Positions 25,246-33,891 of a DNA stretch of 64,000 bases are shown here, piece by piece. The DNA is taken from NCBI RefSeq assembly GCF_965208895.1, contig NZ_OZ242363.1:2356001-2420000 (forward strand). The letters are read 5' to 3'. This DNA is from Poriferisodalis sp965208895. GTDB taxonomy: Bacteria > Actinomycetota > Acidimicrobiia > Acidimicrobiales > Poriferisodalaceae. The translations under genes and the position numbers were made by a program. Every line of letters starts with the position of its first letter. The first letter of the stretch is position 1. The notes under the pieces are model-generated. The model worked only from the letters and a program-made list of their open reading frames with translations, did no database searches and was not told the origin of the DNA.

Positions 25246-25430
25246 GCAGGCAAGACGGCGGGGCCGCTGGGGGCGGTTCTGCTGGCGGCTGGGCTGCTGG
25301 CAGCGGTTCGGCTGGCAGCGGTTCGGCTGGCAGCGGTTCGGCTAGCGGCGAGGCTGCTGGCGGCTGGGCTGTCGACGCCGGGTCAGGCCATCGTGAGACG
25401 AACTCCGCCGGCGAGGCAGCGCCGCGATGA
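25242..25430 (+). CDS. Gly/Ser/Ala-rich small protein, possible linker ORF
   Basis: GTG 25242 overlaps the stop of the upstream membrane-protein gene, and its own stop overlaps the ATG of the HEAT-repeat gene (ATGA). The 62-residue product is low complexity, with three tandem GSGSA units from a 15-bp DNA repeat (about 25296-25340). Overlaps at both ends suggest translation, but the composition alone would not support a gene. Confidence 0.35.
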   Translation: MSRQDGGAAGGGSAGGWAAGSGSAGSGSAGSGSASGEAAGGWAVDAGSGHRETNSAGEAAPR

Positions 25431-26170
25431 CCCGCGAAGAGGAAGTCACGACGGCGGGCGAGGCCTACGCCCGCAGGCTGGATGCGGTGGTGGCGGGCTA
25501 TCGCGGCGAGGCAGCGACAGCGGAGATGCTGCTGGACGACGACGATGCGAGTGTGCGGGCGGCAGCACTCGGTGCGCTGGCTCGCTGCGGTGCGCTCGGT
25601 GCAGGCCAGATCAGGCGGGCGCTGGTCGACGAGGCTGCAGCGGTGCGATGCCGGGCGGCGGAACTGGCGCCGGCCGAGGTGGAGCTGGTGGGACTGCTGG
25701 GCGATCCGGACGCGTCGGTCGTGGAGGCGGTAGCAGCCGCGCTCGGCGAGCGTGACCGGGATCCCGATTCTGTCGGCGAGCTGTGCCGGATCGCCTCGGG
25801 CCACGACGATCCGCTGTGCCGCGAGAGCGCCGTCGCTGCGCTCGGCGCGATTGCCGCAGGCTTGGATGCCGGGGCGCATGCGCCTTCCGATGCTGCGGCC
25901 ATCTCGGAATCGAGGCGGGAAACGCACCACGATGCCGCAGCGGACCCGAAGTTGACCGCGGGCGCGCCGCACGAGGCCGCTCGAGGCATGGCATTCGAGG
26001 CGCTGCTCGCTGCTATGGACGACCGGCCCCAGATCCGTCGACGGGCGCTGCTCGGCTTGTTCCAGTTCGACGATGAACGTGCCGCCGCCGCTGTGCAAGC
26101 AGCGCTGGAGGATCGTGACCGCCAGGTGCGGGCTGTCGTCGGCGAACTGCTGGGCGTGCCGGTGCGCTGA
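25427..26170 (+). CDS. HEAT-repeat protein
   Basis: The product is 247 residues from ATG 25427. It is made of HEAT/PBS-lyase-type helical repeats: LLDDDDASVRAAALGALARC, ALVDEAAAVRCRAAEL, LLGDPDASVVEAVAAALGE, CRESAVAALGAIA, MDDRPQIRRRALLGLFQF, ALEDRDRQVRAVVGELL. Such proteins act as protein-binding scaffolds. A possible disordered insert (about residues 150-185) breaks the array. It appears to be the last gene of a three-gene unit with 25081 and 25242. Confidence 0.75.
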   Translation: MTREEEVTTAGEAYARRLDAVVAGYRGEAATAEMLLDDDDASVRAAALGALARCGALGAGQIRRALVDEAAAVRCRAAELAPAEVELVGLLGDPDASVVEAVAAALGERDRDPDSVGELCRIASGHDDPLCRESAVAALGAIAAGLDAGAHAPSDAAAISESRRETHHDAAADPKLTAGAPHEAARGMAFEALLAAMDDRPQIRRRALLGLFQFDDERAAAAVQAALEDRDRQVRAVVGELLGVPVR

Positions 26171-26214
26171 GCGTGCACTTGCGCTGAATGATCACATTTT
26201 TCAACTTATTTCAT

Positions 26215-26245
26215 TTGTTCGTGTGACACCCCGGTCCTACGGTGG
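26215..26245 (+). promoter_or_regulatory. possible sigma-70-type promoter of the HNH gene
   Basis: TTGTTC and TACGGT are separated by 17 bases just upstream of the HNH gene start, in a local AT-rich patch. The -10 match is weak. Confidence 0.3.
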
Positions 26246-26250
26246 TACAC

Positions 26251-27843
26251 ATGTCGAGAAGCGGTTCGGGCAGCGCCCCTGAGGCGAGCTGTGTCGTAGG
26301 CACCGACGCAGACGCAGCCGCTGAGGCGCTCACCGGTGGCGACACGCCCGACAACGGCGCCATCTCTGCGGCCGGCCCCGAAGCCCTCAACCGTGGCGGC
26401 CGCCCCGCAGCTCAGCCGGAGATGCTCGGGTTGCAACGGTTGGACCATCGTGAGCTCGCGGCGCTGTGCCGCGACGAGTTGGTCGACGTGCTCGGCAGCA
26501 TCGAACGCTTGGCGAACCGGCTGGCGGGCTACCGGGTGGATGTGATGGGGGCGCTCGACGAACTGAGCAGCACCGGCGCCGCGCCCGACGCGACGCCGCA
26601 TCTGACGCTGCGCGACGCCACCGGCGTGACCGAACGGGAAGCACGCCGGCTGCGACGGATTGCGAGCAAGACCCGCGAGCACGCCGCCGTATTCGACGCA
26701 TTGTCCGCAGGCGACATCAATGTGGTTCAGGCCGAATCACTGTGCGACGCCCGAGTGCCCGATTCGGTCCGTGCCGACCTCGTCGCCTACGCCGCGGCGC
26801 ACGACACCGACTCCAGCCGTCGTCACATTCGCGAGGCCGAGACACTGCACAATGTCGAGTCGGCCACCGAGCGGTTCCTGCGTCAGCGCGCCGAGCGGGG
26901 TGCGGGGTGGGGCCGCGACCACAACGGAATGCTGCGGCTGTGGGCACGGCTCGATCCTGAAACGGGCGCCGGCGTCGAAGCGGTGCTCGAACCGCTGCGC
27001 CGCGCACTGTGGCAGGCCGACAAGCACATCCGCACCGACAGGCGCACGCCCGCCCAACGCGACGCCGACACCCTCGCCTACGCGCTCGCCGGCATCACCC
27101 TCACCGAAGACGACGCTCAAGTCATTGACGATCTGGCTGCACGCGCACGGCAGAACGGCGATGTCTCGCCCAGCCGGTCCGGCACTGGCCGCACGGGCCC
27201 CGACCACCCGCATTCCAAGCGCACAACACCTCCCCCCACTCTGGGATCCGTCGGCGAGTGTGAGCCCGGGGATGAGTTGGCGCTCAGCAGCAACCCCCAG
27301 CCAGGGGAACCGATGCGGAGGCTCGCCCCAGCGCAGATCAACGTGCTCATCGGCCTCGACGCACTGCGAGGCGACACCGACCAAGCGGGTCTCACCGATG
27401 CCGGCACCGAGCTCGCGCCCGACACGGTGCGCCGCCTCGCATGCGACAGCGAGATCATCCCCATCATCTTGGGCGGACGTGGCGGACCGGCCGACATCGG
27501 CCGAACACGGCGCACCGTGCCCATACGGCTGCGGAGGCTCCTCATCGCACGCGACAAGCACTGCGTATGGCCCGGCTGCCACGCACCGCCTTCACGCTGC
27601 GACGCCCACCACCTCATCCATTGGGCCGATGGCGGTCCCACCGACCTCGACAACCTCGCGCTGCTGTGCCACACCCATCACCACCACCTCCACGAGCACG
27701 GCTACCGACTCATCCGAGGTCCCGATCGGTGGACCACAGCCCGCTGCACCACCACACCTCCACCTCGCGGCTCACGACGCCCCAGCACCACACGTCGACC
27801 CGGCGGCTCACGACGCCCCACCCCACAACCGAGAGCCCCCTGA
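26251..27843 (+). CDS. DUF222/HNH endonuclease-domain protein (13E12-like)
   Basis: I place the start at ATG 26251 (530 residues); GTG 26242 is possible. The DUF222 helical domain spans about residues 60-260 (RLDHRELAALCRDELVDVLG, DATGVTEREARRLRRIASKT, AGWGRDHNGMLRLWARLDPE). The HNH nuclease is at the end: RDKHCVWPGCHAPPSRCDAH, HLIHWADGGPTDLDNLALLC, HTHHHHLHEHGY. The final 50 residues are an Arg/Pro/Thr-rich tail with repeated RRPxTT units. These proteins are multicopy in actinobacteria and related to the 13E12 repeat family; their role is not settled. Confidence 0.9.
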   Translation: MSRSGSGSAPEASCVVGTDADAAAEALTGGDTPDNGAISAAGPEALNRGGRPAAQPEMLGLQRLDHRELAALCRDELVDVLGSIERLANRLAGYRVDVMGALDELSSTGAAPDATPHLTLRDATGVTEREARRLRRIASKTREHAAVFDALSAGDINVVQAESLCDARVPDSVRADLVAYAAAHDTDSSRRHIREAETLHNVESATERFLRQRAERGAGWGRDHNGMLRLWARLDPETGAGVEAVLEPLRRALWQADKHIRTDRRTPAQRDADTLAYALAGITLTEDDAQVIDDLAARARQNGDVSPSRSGTGRTGPDHPHSKRTTPPPTLGSVGECEPGDELALSSNPQPGEPMRRLAPAQINVLIGLDALRGDTDQAGLTDAGTELAPDTVRRLACDSEIIPIILGGRGGPADIGRTRRTVPIRLRRLLIARDKHCVWPGCHAPPSRCDAHHLIHWADGGPTDLDNLALLCHTHHHHLHEHGYRLIRGPDRWTTARCTTTPPPRGSRRPSTTRRPGGSRRPTPQPRAP

Positions 27844-27846
27844 CCT

Positions 27847-27878
27847 GGGCTTCTGACCGGGGCCCGACCAGAAGCCCG
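27847..27878 (+). terminator. stem-loop after the HNH gene
   Basis: GGGCTTCTG and CAGAAGCCC form a perfect 9-bp stem right after the HNH stop codon. There is no clear T run after it, which is common in high-GC actinobacteria. It lies between convergent genes and may act in both directions. Confidence 0.45.
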
Positions 27879-27954
27879 GCGCACACCCCAAACCACAGCC
27901 CTGACGCACAGGGCAACATCACGAAAGGAGCACCACCACAGAGCAAGTCATCAA

Positions 27955-29289
27955 TTAGCGCAAGGTGCCGAGTCGGTCTCGCAGTTCCTCGACAAGGTGC
28001 GTCACGTCGACGACGAGCACTTGGCGAAGTCCAAGCTCGTCGGCACCGACGTCGCTGCGGCCGTACAGGCGGAGCGTGCGCAGCGGACCGCCGCCGACGG
28101 GTTCGGAGATGTCCATGCCGACTCGAGGCACGCCGGGCAACGTGTTGCGATCGGGGTCGACAGGCTCGATCTGTCCGGAGAGTTCGACCAGCCGTTCACG
28201 GCTCACGTCCCCGCCGGCGGCGGCCTCTTCCAGCAGGGCGTGCAACCGGAGCTGCGACAGCCATCCCGCCCGTGCCCTCGGGTCGGGCTGAGCCTCTGCC
28301 GCGAGGCTCGACCAGTCCGCTGCGAGGGCATCCATCACGGCGGATCGGCCCGCCCGCCAGGGCGGTGCCGGGTCGATGAACAACTCGACGTGCGCGGGCA
28401 GCTCGTAGTCGGCCGCCAAGGCAGAGCGACGTACGACGGTCAGATTCGCCGGCAGCCGATCGAGCACGTCGATCGCTGTCGACTCTGCCGTCTCGACCAG
28501 CACGTAGCGGCATCGGCGATCGGCGACCGCGTCGGCGATGTCGAATACCGACGCATCCAGATCGAGCACCTCGATCTCGCCCACGTCGAGGTCGAGCGTT
28601 GCCGGCACTGTGTCAGGGGCCGCGCCTGCGGCGTAGGCCACTGATGCGACCTGACGGCCGAGGGGCGAGCTGTCCACGATGACGCACCAGGTCGCACCAG
28701 GGCCGGTCGCACGGAACCTGTCCAGCAGAGCCGCGGTGGTCAGCTCCACCGGCGCTGCCGATGTGAGCAGCCAGTCCGAGTCCTCGCCCGCGAACGTCGC
28801 GACGGCTGGCACCGTGGGCAGTGGCAGGTCGGCGGTCAGTTGGGCCGCGTCGAAGCCGCTGTGCACGTATGCCAGCGCCGCGACGTCCCACTCCTCGAGC
28901 GTGATGCGGCCATCGCCACCCTCACGCGCAGCAGCGACGCCAACACCCGACCCAACAACCGCCCCGCCGACATCAGACGCAGCAGTCGCATCCTCGTCCC
29001 AGACCGACAGTTCGACCGAGTACAGCTGGGCGATGCCGCCACGGGCGTTGACCCCGGCCCAATAGGCCTGCACGCCGTCGAGCGCCGCTCGATTCGCCTC
29101 GGCGGCGGGGCCTGACAGGTCAACCAGCACGCCCAGCGTGAAGACGCCCGCGTCGAAGCCGTCGGCAGGAGGCGGTTGCGGCGGGATCGGCAGCTCGATC
29201 GTCGACGGCGACGCCGAGCAGCTCGCCGCCAGCAGCAGCGCTCCCGCCAGCGTCGCCACCCGCACCCCCAGCCGCGTCGCCACCCGCAC
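27955..29289 (-). CDS. periplasmic-binding-protein-like lipoprotein
   Basis: The lipobox LAASC follows a hydrophobic stretch (VATLAGALLLAASC). Downstream of it the protein reads like a type I substrate-binding protein of the branched-chain amino acid/ANF-receptor type: GVFTLGVLVDLSGPAAEANR, ALDGVQAYWAGVNARGGIAQ, LYSVELSVWDED. Later parts are poorly conserved. The start is unclear: the frame stays open through a 24-bp repeat to 29727, and nearly every repeat unit offers an in-frame GTG. GTG 29289 gives the most normal signal peptide (444 residues). Confidence 0.65.
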   Translation of the reverse strand: MRVATRLGVRVATLAGALLLAASCSASPSTIELPIPPQPPPADGFDAGVFTLGVLVDLSGPAAEANRAALDGVQAYWAGVNARGGIAQLYSVELSVWDEDATAASDVGGAVVGSGVGVAAAREGGDGRITLEEWDVAALAYVHSGFDAAQLTADLPLPTVPAVATFAGEDSDWLLTSAAPVELTTAALLDRFRATGPGATWCVIVDSSPLGRQVASVAYAAGAAPDTVPATLDLDVGEIEVLDLDASVFDIADAVADRRCRYVLVETAESTAIDVLDRLPANLTVVRRSALAADYELPAHVELFIDPAPPWRAGRSAVMDALAADWSSLAAEAQPDPRARAGWLSQLRLHALLEEAAAGGDVSRERLVELSGQIEPVDPDRNTLPGVPRVGMDISEPVGGGPLRTLRLYGRSDVGADELGLRQVLVVDVTHLVEELRDRLGTLR

Positions 29290-29526
29290 CCCCAGCCGCG
29301 TCGCCACCCGCACCCCCAGCCGCGTCACCACCCGCACGGCCAGCCGCGTCACCACCCGCACGGCCAGCCGCGTCACCACCCGCACCCCCGGTCGTGTCAC
29401 ACCCCGCACGGCCAGCCGCGTCACCACCCGCACGGCCAGCCGCGTCACCACCCGCACCCCCGGTCGTGTCACACCCCGCACGGCCAGCCGCGCCGCCACC
29501 CGCACCCCCGGTCGTGTCACACCCCC
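29251..29526. repeat. 24-bp tandem repeat at the 5' end of the lipoprotein gene
   Basis: About 11.5 units of 24 bp (minus-strand type GTGCGGGTGGTGACGCGGCT plus four bases) encode VRVVTRLA/VRVATRLG/VRGVTRPG. Variants are arranged partly as a 72-bp higher-order unit (three 24-mers repeated), so the array grew in steps. It ends exactly where the signal peptide begins. Confidence 0.85.
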
Positions 29527-29614
29527 GCGAAAGAGTGATCCCAAGAACAGTGATCCGGTGAGCGCACCCAACCAGCGTGCCCCGCCGCAGCGGTAGAACG
29601 CCGGCAGCCCCGCG

Positions 29615-30709
29615 CTAGCGGCCGGGGATCGTGTGCGAGGCGTGGAGTGACTCGAAGTTCTCGAGCGCCCGGCCGGCACCGAGCACGACGGTCTCGAGCG
29701 GCGACTCCGAGCGCAGCACGGGCACACGTGCCTCCGACGCGATGCGCTGGTCCAGGCCTCGCAGCAGCGAACCGCCGCCGACCATCAGGGCGCCAGTGTG
29801 GATGAGGTCCTGCGCCAGTTCGGGCGGCGCCTCGCTCAAGCACTCCAGCACGGCTTCCACCATGAGGTCCACCGTGTCAACCAGCGCGGAGCGCACTTCG
29901 GTCGGCGTGATGACAAAGGTGCGGGGCAGCCCCGTCGTCAGGTCACGGCCCTTCACCTCGGCGTCGAACTTGTCATCGATCGGCCATGCCGAGCCGATAC
30001 TGATCTTCAGTTCTTCGGCCGTGCGTTCACCGATTGCAATGCCGTGCGCACGCCGTGCGTAGTTCATCAGCGCAGAGTCGAAGTCGAACGACCCGACACG
30101 AACCGCACGCAGCGACACCAGGCCGCCCAATGACACCATGGCGATCTCGGCGGTGCCGCCGCCGATGTCGATGACAAGCGAGCCGGTCGGCTCGTGGATC
30201 GGCAAGCCGGTGCCGATGGCCGCGGCGATCGGCTGCTCGATGAGCCGGACATCGGACGCACCGGCCCGCCGTGCTGCCTCGATCACCGCTCGCCGTTCGA
30301 CCGGCGTGATGAGCGACGGCACACAGACGGCGACACGGGTCCGGCCGAAGCGGCCCACGCCCACGCCCTGCAGGATGAGCCGGATCATTCGCTGGGTGAT
30401 GTCGAAGTCGGTGATGGCGCCGTTGCGAAGCGGCCGTGCAGCGATGATGTAGCTGGGCGTGCGCCCGATCATCTGCCAGGCGTCACGCCCGACAGACAGC
30501 ACGTCGCCAGAACGCTCATTGAGCGCGATGACAGACGGCTCGTTGAACACGATGCCACGCCCCCGCTCGTACACCAGCGTGTTCGCGGTGCCGAGATCGA
30601 TCGCGAGGTCACGAGCCAGGACGACGCCTCTGGTTGCGAGACACACCTGGCGGCGAGCCGCTGGGCGGTGGGCGCAGGCCGGGTGAGAGACGTTGGCTGT
30701 TTTCCTCAT
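29615..30709 (-). CDS. mreB: MreB/Mbl-type rod-shape protein
   Basis: The actin fold is clear: RDLAIDLGTANTLVYERGRG (phosphate 1), PSLITPVERRAVIEAARRAG, GSLVIDIGGGTAEIAMVSLG (phosphate 2), and GALMVGGGSLLRGLDQRIA (adenosine motif). The frame opens at ATG 30709 (364 residues), but MreB proteins normally begin near the ARDLAIDLG segment, and GTG 30646 (343 residues) is the closest upstream start. MreB polymers organise side-wall peptidoglycan synthesis, or spore wall in some actinobacteria. No mreC/mreD follows. Confidence 0.85.
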   Translation of the reverse strand: MRKTANVSHPACAHRPAARRQVCLATRGVVLARDLAIDLGTANTLVYERGRGIVFNEPSVIALNERSGDVLSVGRDAWQMIGRTPSYIIAARPLRNGAITDFDITQRMIRLILQGVGVGRFGRTRVAVCVPSLITPVERRAVIEAARRAGASDVRLIEQPIAAAIGTGLPIHEPTGSLVIDIGGGTAEIAMVSLGGLVSLRAVRVGSFDFDSALMNYARRAHGIAIGERTAEELKISIGSAWPIDDKFDAEVKGRDLTTGLPRTFVITPTEVRSALVDTVDLMVEAVLECLSEAPPELAQDLIHTGALMVGGGSLLRGLDQRIASEARVPVLRSESPLETVVLGAGRALENFESLHASHTIPGR

Positions 30710-31295
30710 CGGTGCCTGCGTGGCCGTGCGGTCGGTGGTCTTCGGCGTCGTGGCGGTGTGCCGCCGACTGCGGTTGCTGAGCTGCGTGGGCCGCTGATTG
30801 CAGCCCGTCGGGTCCGTTGCCGATCACGAGCACGTTGGGGGTGTTTGCCGGCGCCGCGGGCCTGGGATTGCTCATGTTGAACGGTGGCAGTTGCGGTACC
30901 GAATAGTCGCGCTCGATCAACCGGATGCTGGCTGTGGTCGGCTTTGTCCGATGCCCGCGGGCTGCTGCGGGGGCATCGACCGGCGCCGCTGCGTCGCCTG
31001 CTGCGCCGGTTGCTGCGCCCGCTGCTGCGTTGGTTGCTGCGTTGGCACCTGCGTTGATCTCGGCCTCGATGGTGTCGCCTGAGCCCCGGAGCCGGCGCAT
31101 CGCCCTCGCCAATCCTGGTGTGCCCGGCAGTCGCCCAGACGGCGACCGAGGCGTAAGCGACGCCAACCGGCGCCGGAACGGCTCCGTCTCGTCGTCGGTC
31201 ACCTTCTTGTTCTTGACGCGAGCGCCCACGCCCAGCACCAGCATCCCCAACAGCGGCACCACGATCGCAATGGCCAAGAACAGCAGCGGGCTCAT
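30609..31295 (-). CDS. single-span membrane protein with basic, Ala-rich tail
   Basis: The product is 228 residues from ATG 31295. The first 25 residues form a membrane helix (PLLFLAIAIVVPLLGMLVLG) followed by KNKK and an Arg-rich stretch, then an alanine-rich segment with repeated AGAATN-like units and a disordered tail. The start overlaps the moaE stop (ATGA), and its 3' end overlaps the possible mreB start. No family is recognised. The C-terminal third has poor coding character, so the true stop may be disturbed. Confidence 0.5.
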   Translation of the reverse strand: MSPLLFLAIAIVVPLLGMLVLGVGARVKNKKVTDDETEPFRRRLASLTPRSPSGRLPGTPGLARAMRRLRGSGDTIEAEINAGANAATNAAAGAATGAAGDAAAPVDAPAAARGHRTKPTTASIRLIERDYSVPQLPPFNMSNPRPAAPANTPNVLVIGNGPDGLQSAAHAAQQPQSAAHRHDAEDHRPHGHAGTDEENSQRLSPGLRPPPSGSPPGVSRNQRRRPGS

Positions 31296-31762
31296 GACCC
31301 GGGCACCTGTGCGATCGGCTGGGACTGCAATCCCCAGTCGGTCCCGGCGTCATGATGCTCTTGCTTCCAGATCGGCACCGTGGCCTTCAACGTATCGATG
31401 CCGAAACGGGCAGCTTCGAATGCCACATCACGGTGGGGCGACGAAGCAGCCACCACGACCGAGCTCTCCGTCAGACTCAACGTGCCCACCCGGTGCAGCA
31501 GCGCTGCTTTGCGCACGCTCGGCCACCGCCGCCGCATCTCGGCGGCGATGTCCGCGAGCCGCGGCGCCACTTCAGACTCATAGGCCTCATACACCAGTTG
31601 TGTCACACCCGTGCGATGCTCAGCGTGATCCCGCACCGTGCCCGAGAACAGCACCACCGCCCCCGCGGCGGGGTCAAGCGCCCAGTCGTAGACGGCGCCG
31701 ATCGGCAGCTCCTCAGCCGTCAGCTCAACCCAGGTGTCCTGCTCGGACGGCACCGTCATCAT
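31292..31762 (-). CDS. moaE: molybdopterin synthase catalytic subunit MoaE
   Basis: The product is 156 residues from ATG 31762. MoaE features are GAVVLFSGTVRDHAEHRTG, YEAYESEVAPRLADIAAEMR, LLHRVGTLSLTESSVVVAAS, SPHRDVAFEAARFGIDTLK, and the catalytic Lys region TVPIWKQEHHDAG. MoaE with MoaD inserts the dithiolene sulphurs into cyclic pyranopterin monophosphate to make molybdopterin. No other moa gene is in the window. The molybdopterin-type protein at 57875 may be a client. It overlaps both neighbours. Confidence 0.92.
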   Translation of the reverse strand: MMTVPSEQDTWVELTAEELPIGAVYDWALDPAAGAVVLFSGTVRDHAEHRTGVTQLVYEAYESEVAPRLADIAAEMRRRWPSVRKAALLHRVGTLSLTESSVVVAASSPHRDVAFEAARFGIDTLKATVPIWKQEHHDAGTDWGLQSQPIAQVPGS

Positions 31763-32706
31763 CGCAAAGCGTAGGAGCGCCGGAGCCAAGCCGCGGCAGC
31801 CCAGCCCCCCACCGCCACTGCGGCCCCCGCACCGACCAACGTGGCGTACTGGCGCTGGCGCGCATTGAGGTCGTCCCAGGGCATCCCGACATCCGCGATC
31901 ACGAACGCCTGCGCGCTGCTGTAGCGGGGTCCCCAGCCCTCAGACCGCAGACGGTCATTTGCCACCACCCAGCTATAGCGGGTGTAGGGCAGCAGGCCCT
32001 CGGGGGCGGAATGACCCACCCGGCGGGCCACATAACGGTCGAGCCGCTTGGGCAGCGGCATCGGCAGCCGGATCTTGGGCCGGGCCCCCAGCAACGCCCG
32101 CAGCTCCCCGGGCGACAGCCAGCCATCGGGGGCCACGTTGAACACGCCCGACAGCCGGCGCTGGGTCGCCAGCACGACCGCCGACGCCAAATCGTCCAGA
32201 TGCAGGAACTGCACCGGCGGATCATCGCTGCCGGTACGGATCGGCGCCGCAGCCAGCATCGCCTCGCCGATCGGCCCGCCCAAGCCGCTCGACACCACCG
32301 GCGCCGGCCGCAGGATCGCCGCCGTGCGATCGCCCTGATCACACCACTCCAGCACCATCCGCTCGGCATCGGCATGATGCACCGCCCACGACGCCTCCAG
32401 GTTCGGCCGCACCGGCAGATCCTCCGAAATCGGCGTCGGATGATTCGGCCACGCCCCGTACACGCTCGCGCTCGACACCAGCGTCAGATGCCTGACCCCA
32501 TCCGCCGCGGCCAACACCCGCCGCACCTGATCCGCGTTGTTCCCCGTCAGCCGCAGATGCACCAGCACCTCGGCACCGCCCACGTCGAACTGACTGTCGG
32601 CTTCAACCATGCCAACAGCCTCAGCCACCTCGAACGACTGCGCCAGCCACTGCAGCACCCGGGCACCGATCACGCCACCCGCTCCCGACACCGCCACCCG
32701 AGTCAT
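31759..32706 (-). CDS. NAD-dependent epimerase/dehydratase-like SDR protein
   Basis: The product is 315 residues from ATG 32706. A Rossmann start MTRVAVSGAGGVIGARVLQW is followed by HLTLVSSASVYGAWPNH (Ser and Tyr of the extended SDR fold; the Lys is not evident), ILRPAPVVSSG and VQFLHLDDLASAVVLATQRR. The end is hydrophobic (LVGAGAAVAVGGWAAAAWLR), so it may be membrane attached. It overlaps moaE. The start is nine bases from the divergent DUF2342 gene, so their promoters overlap the coding starts. Substrate unknown. Confidence 0.75.
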   Translation of the reverse strand: MTRVAVSGAGGVIGARVLQWLAQSFEVAEAVGMVEADSQFDVGGAEVLVHLRLTGNNADQVRRVLAAADGVRHLTLVSSASVYGAWPNHPTPISEDLPVRPNLEASWAVHHADAERMVLEWCDQGDRTAAILRPAPVVSSGLGGPIGEAMLAAAPIRTGSDDPPVQFLHLDDLASAVVLATQRRLSGVFNVAPDGWLSPGELRALLGARPKIRLPMPLPKRLDRYVARRVGHSAPEGLLPYTRYSWVVANDRLRSEGWGPRYSSAQAFVIADVGMPWDDLNARQRQYATLVGAGAAVAVGGWAAAAWLRRSYALR

Positions 32707-32715
32707 GTCTCTACG

Positions 32716-33891
32716 ATGCCCCATCGCAGCGACGTTCCGCGCCGTTTCATCCAGCCGTACGATGCCGGTGTGGCCGACGACGACGATCATCCATTCTCGG
32801 GCATCCCGTTCCTCGGCGACATCTCATCCATCTTGGGCGGCAACGCGGAATCCATGTGGGAAGGCGCCCGCCAATCCGCCACCCAGCTCGCCACCGCCGG
32901 CAAGCCCGAACACAACGTCGACCCGGTCGAGCGGCATCGCCTCAGCGAGATCAGCCGGGTGGCCGAGTTGCACGTGGGACATGTCACCGGCCTGCAGGTC
33001 GAGCCGCACATCACACCGGTCACCCGCTCCGGCTGGGCGACCAGCGCCCTCGAAGCCATCCGCCCCCTCATGGACCGGCTGACCAAGCGTCTGGGCGAGG
33101 CGCCGAGTCAAGACCCCGTCGCCGGCCTGCTCGCCATGATGAGCCCCATGACCGTGGCGATGACCGCCGGCATGATGGCCGGCCACCTCGCCGCCAAGGC
33201 ATTCGGAAATTCCGACCTCATCGTGCCCATGCGACAGGCGCTCATCGTCACCGCCAACATCAGCGACTTCGCCAACGAATGGAGCCTCGACGTCGACGAC
33301 GTGATGCTGTGGGTCGCCATCCGGGAGCACGCCCTGGGGGCCGTGCTGGCAGTACCGGGCGTGCGGGCACAGCTCGACATGTACCTGCGGGAACATGTCG
33401 ACGGCTTCCGCCGCCGCGATGACATGGACTTCAGCGAGCTGGAAGTCACCTCGTTCGACAGCAACGAACCGCAACAGTTCCAAGCGCAGCTCCAAGAACA
33501 GCTCCAGCGCATCTTCGGCAATCCCGAGCTGCTGCTCGGCGTGGCCCGTGACGACAGGAGCGATCATCTCGAAGCCCTCATCAGCGTCGTCACCGCCTAT
33601 GTGGACCATGTGGTCGCCCAGGCAGGCCCTCGCCTCATCGGCGGATTCGGCGCGCTCAGCGAAGCCGTCCGCCGCCGCCAGCTGACCGAGGGGAACGTCT
33701 ACGCCGACCGCCTGCTCGGCGTGCGGCTCAGCAACGACGCACGCGAGCGGGGAGACAGCTTCATCGCCGGGGTGATCGAGCGAGCCGGCCCCGAAGGACT
33801 GGCGCGCCTCTTCGAGCCCGGCGCGCTCCCGACGCCCAACGAGCTCGCCGCACCGGGCCTGTGGCTGGCCCGGCTGGACCTGCCGCTCTAG
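32716..33891 (+). CDS. DUF2342 (zincin-like, coenzyme F420-associated) protein
   Basis: The product is 391 residues from ATG 32716. Text such as PFLGDISSILGGNAESMWEG, VERHRLSEISRVAELHVGHV, LMDRLTKRLGEAP and PMTVAMTAGMMAGHLA fits the actinobacterial DUF2342 family of predicted metal-dependent hydrolases linked to F420. In the position of the expected HExxH helix the protein reads VMLWVAIREHALGAVL, so the zinc motif looks lost. The 3' end overlaps the convergent MFS gene by four bases. Confidence 0.75.
   Translation: MPHRSDVPRRFIQPYDAGVADDDDHPFSGIPFLGDISSILGGNAESMWEGARQSATQLATAGKPEHNVDPVERHRLSEISRVAELHVGHVTGLQVEPHITPVTRSGWATSALEAIRPLMDRLTKRLGEAPSQDPVAGLLAMMSPMTVAMTAGMMAGHLAAKAFGNSDLIVPMRQALIVTANISDFANEWSLDVDDVMLWVAIREHALGAVLAVPGVRAQLDMYLREHVDGFRRRDDMDFSELEVTSFDSNEPQQFQAQLQEQLQRIFGNPELLLGVARDDRSDHLEALISVVTAYVDHVVAQAGPRLIGGFGALSEAVRRRQLTEGNVYADRLLGVRLSNDARERGDSFIAGVIERAGPEGLARLFEPGALPTPNELAAPGLWLARLDLPL

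Noticed and set aside
27955..29727. Full 590-codon frame as a real protein
   Set aside because: The N-terminal 145 residues come from a minisatellite and from sequence opposite the end of mreB; a normal signal peptide begins only at the end of the array.
30925..32715. A long open frame upstream of the DUF2342 gene in the same frame
   Set aside because: The extension is Pro/Arg-rich antisense sequence of moaE and the epimerase-like gene; the protein proper starts at ATG 32716.
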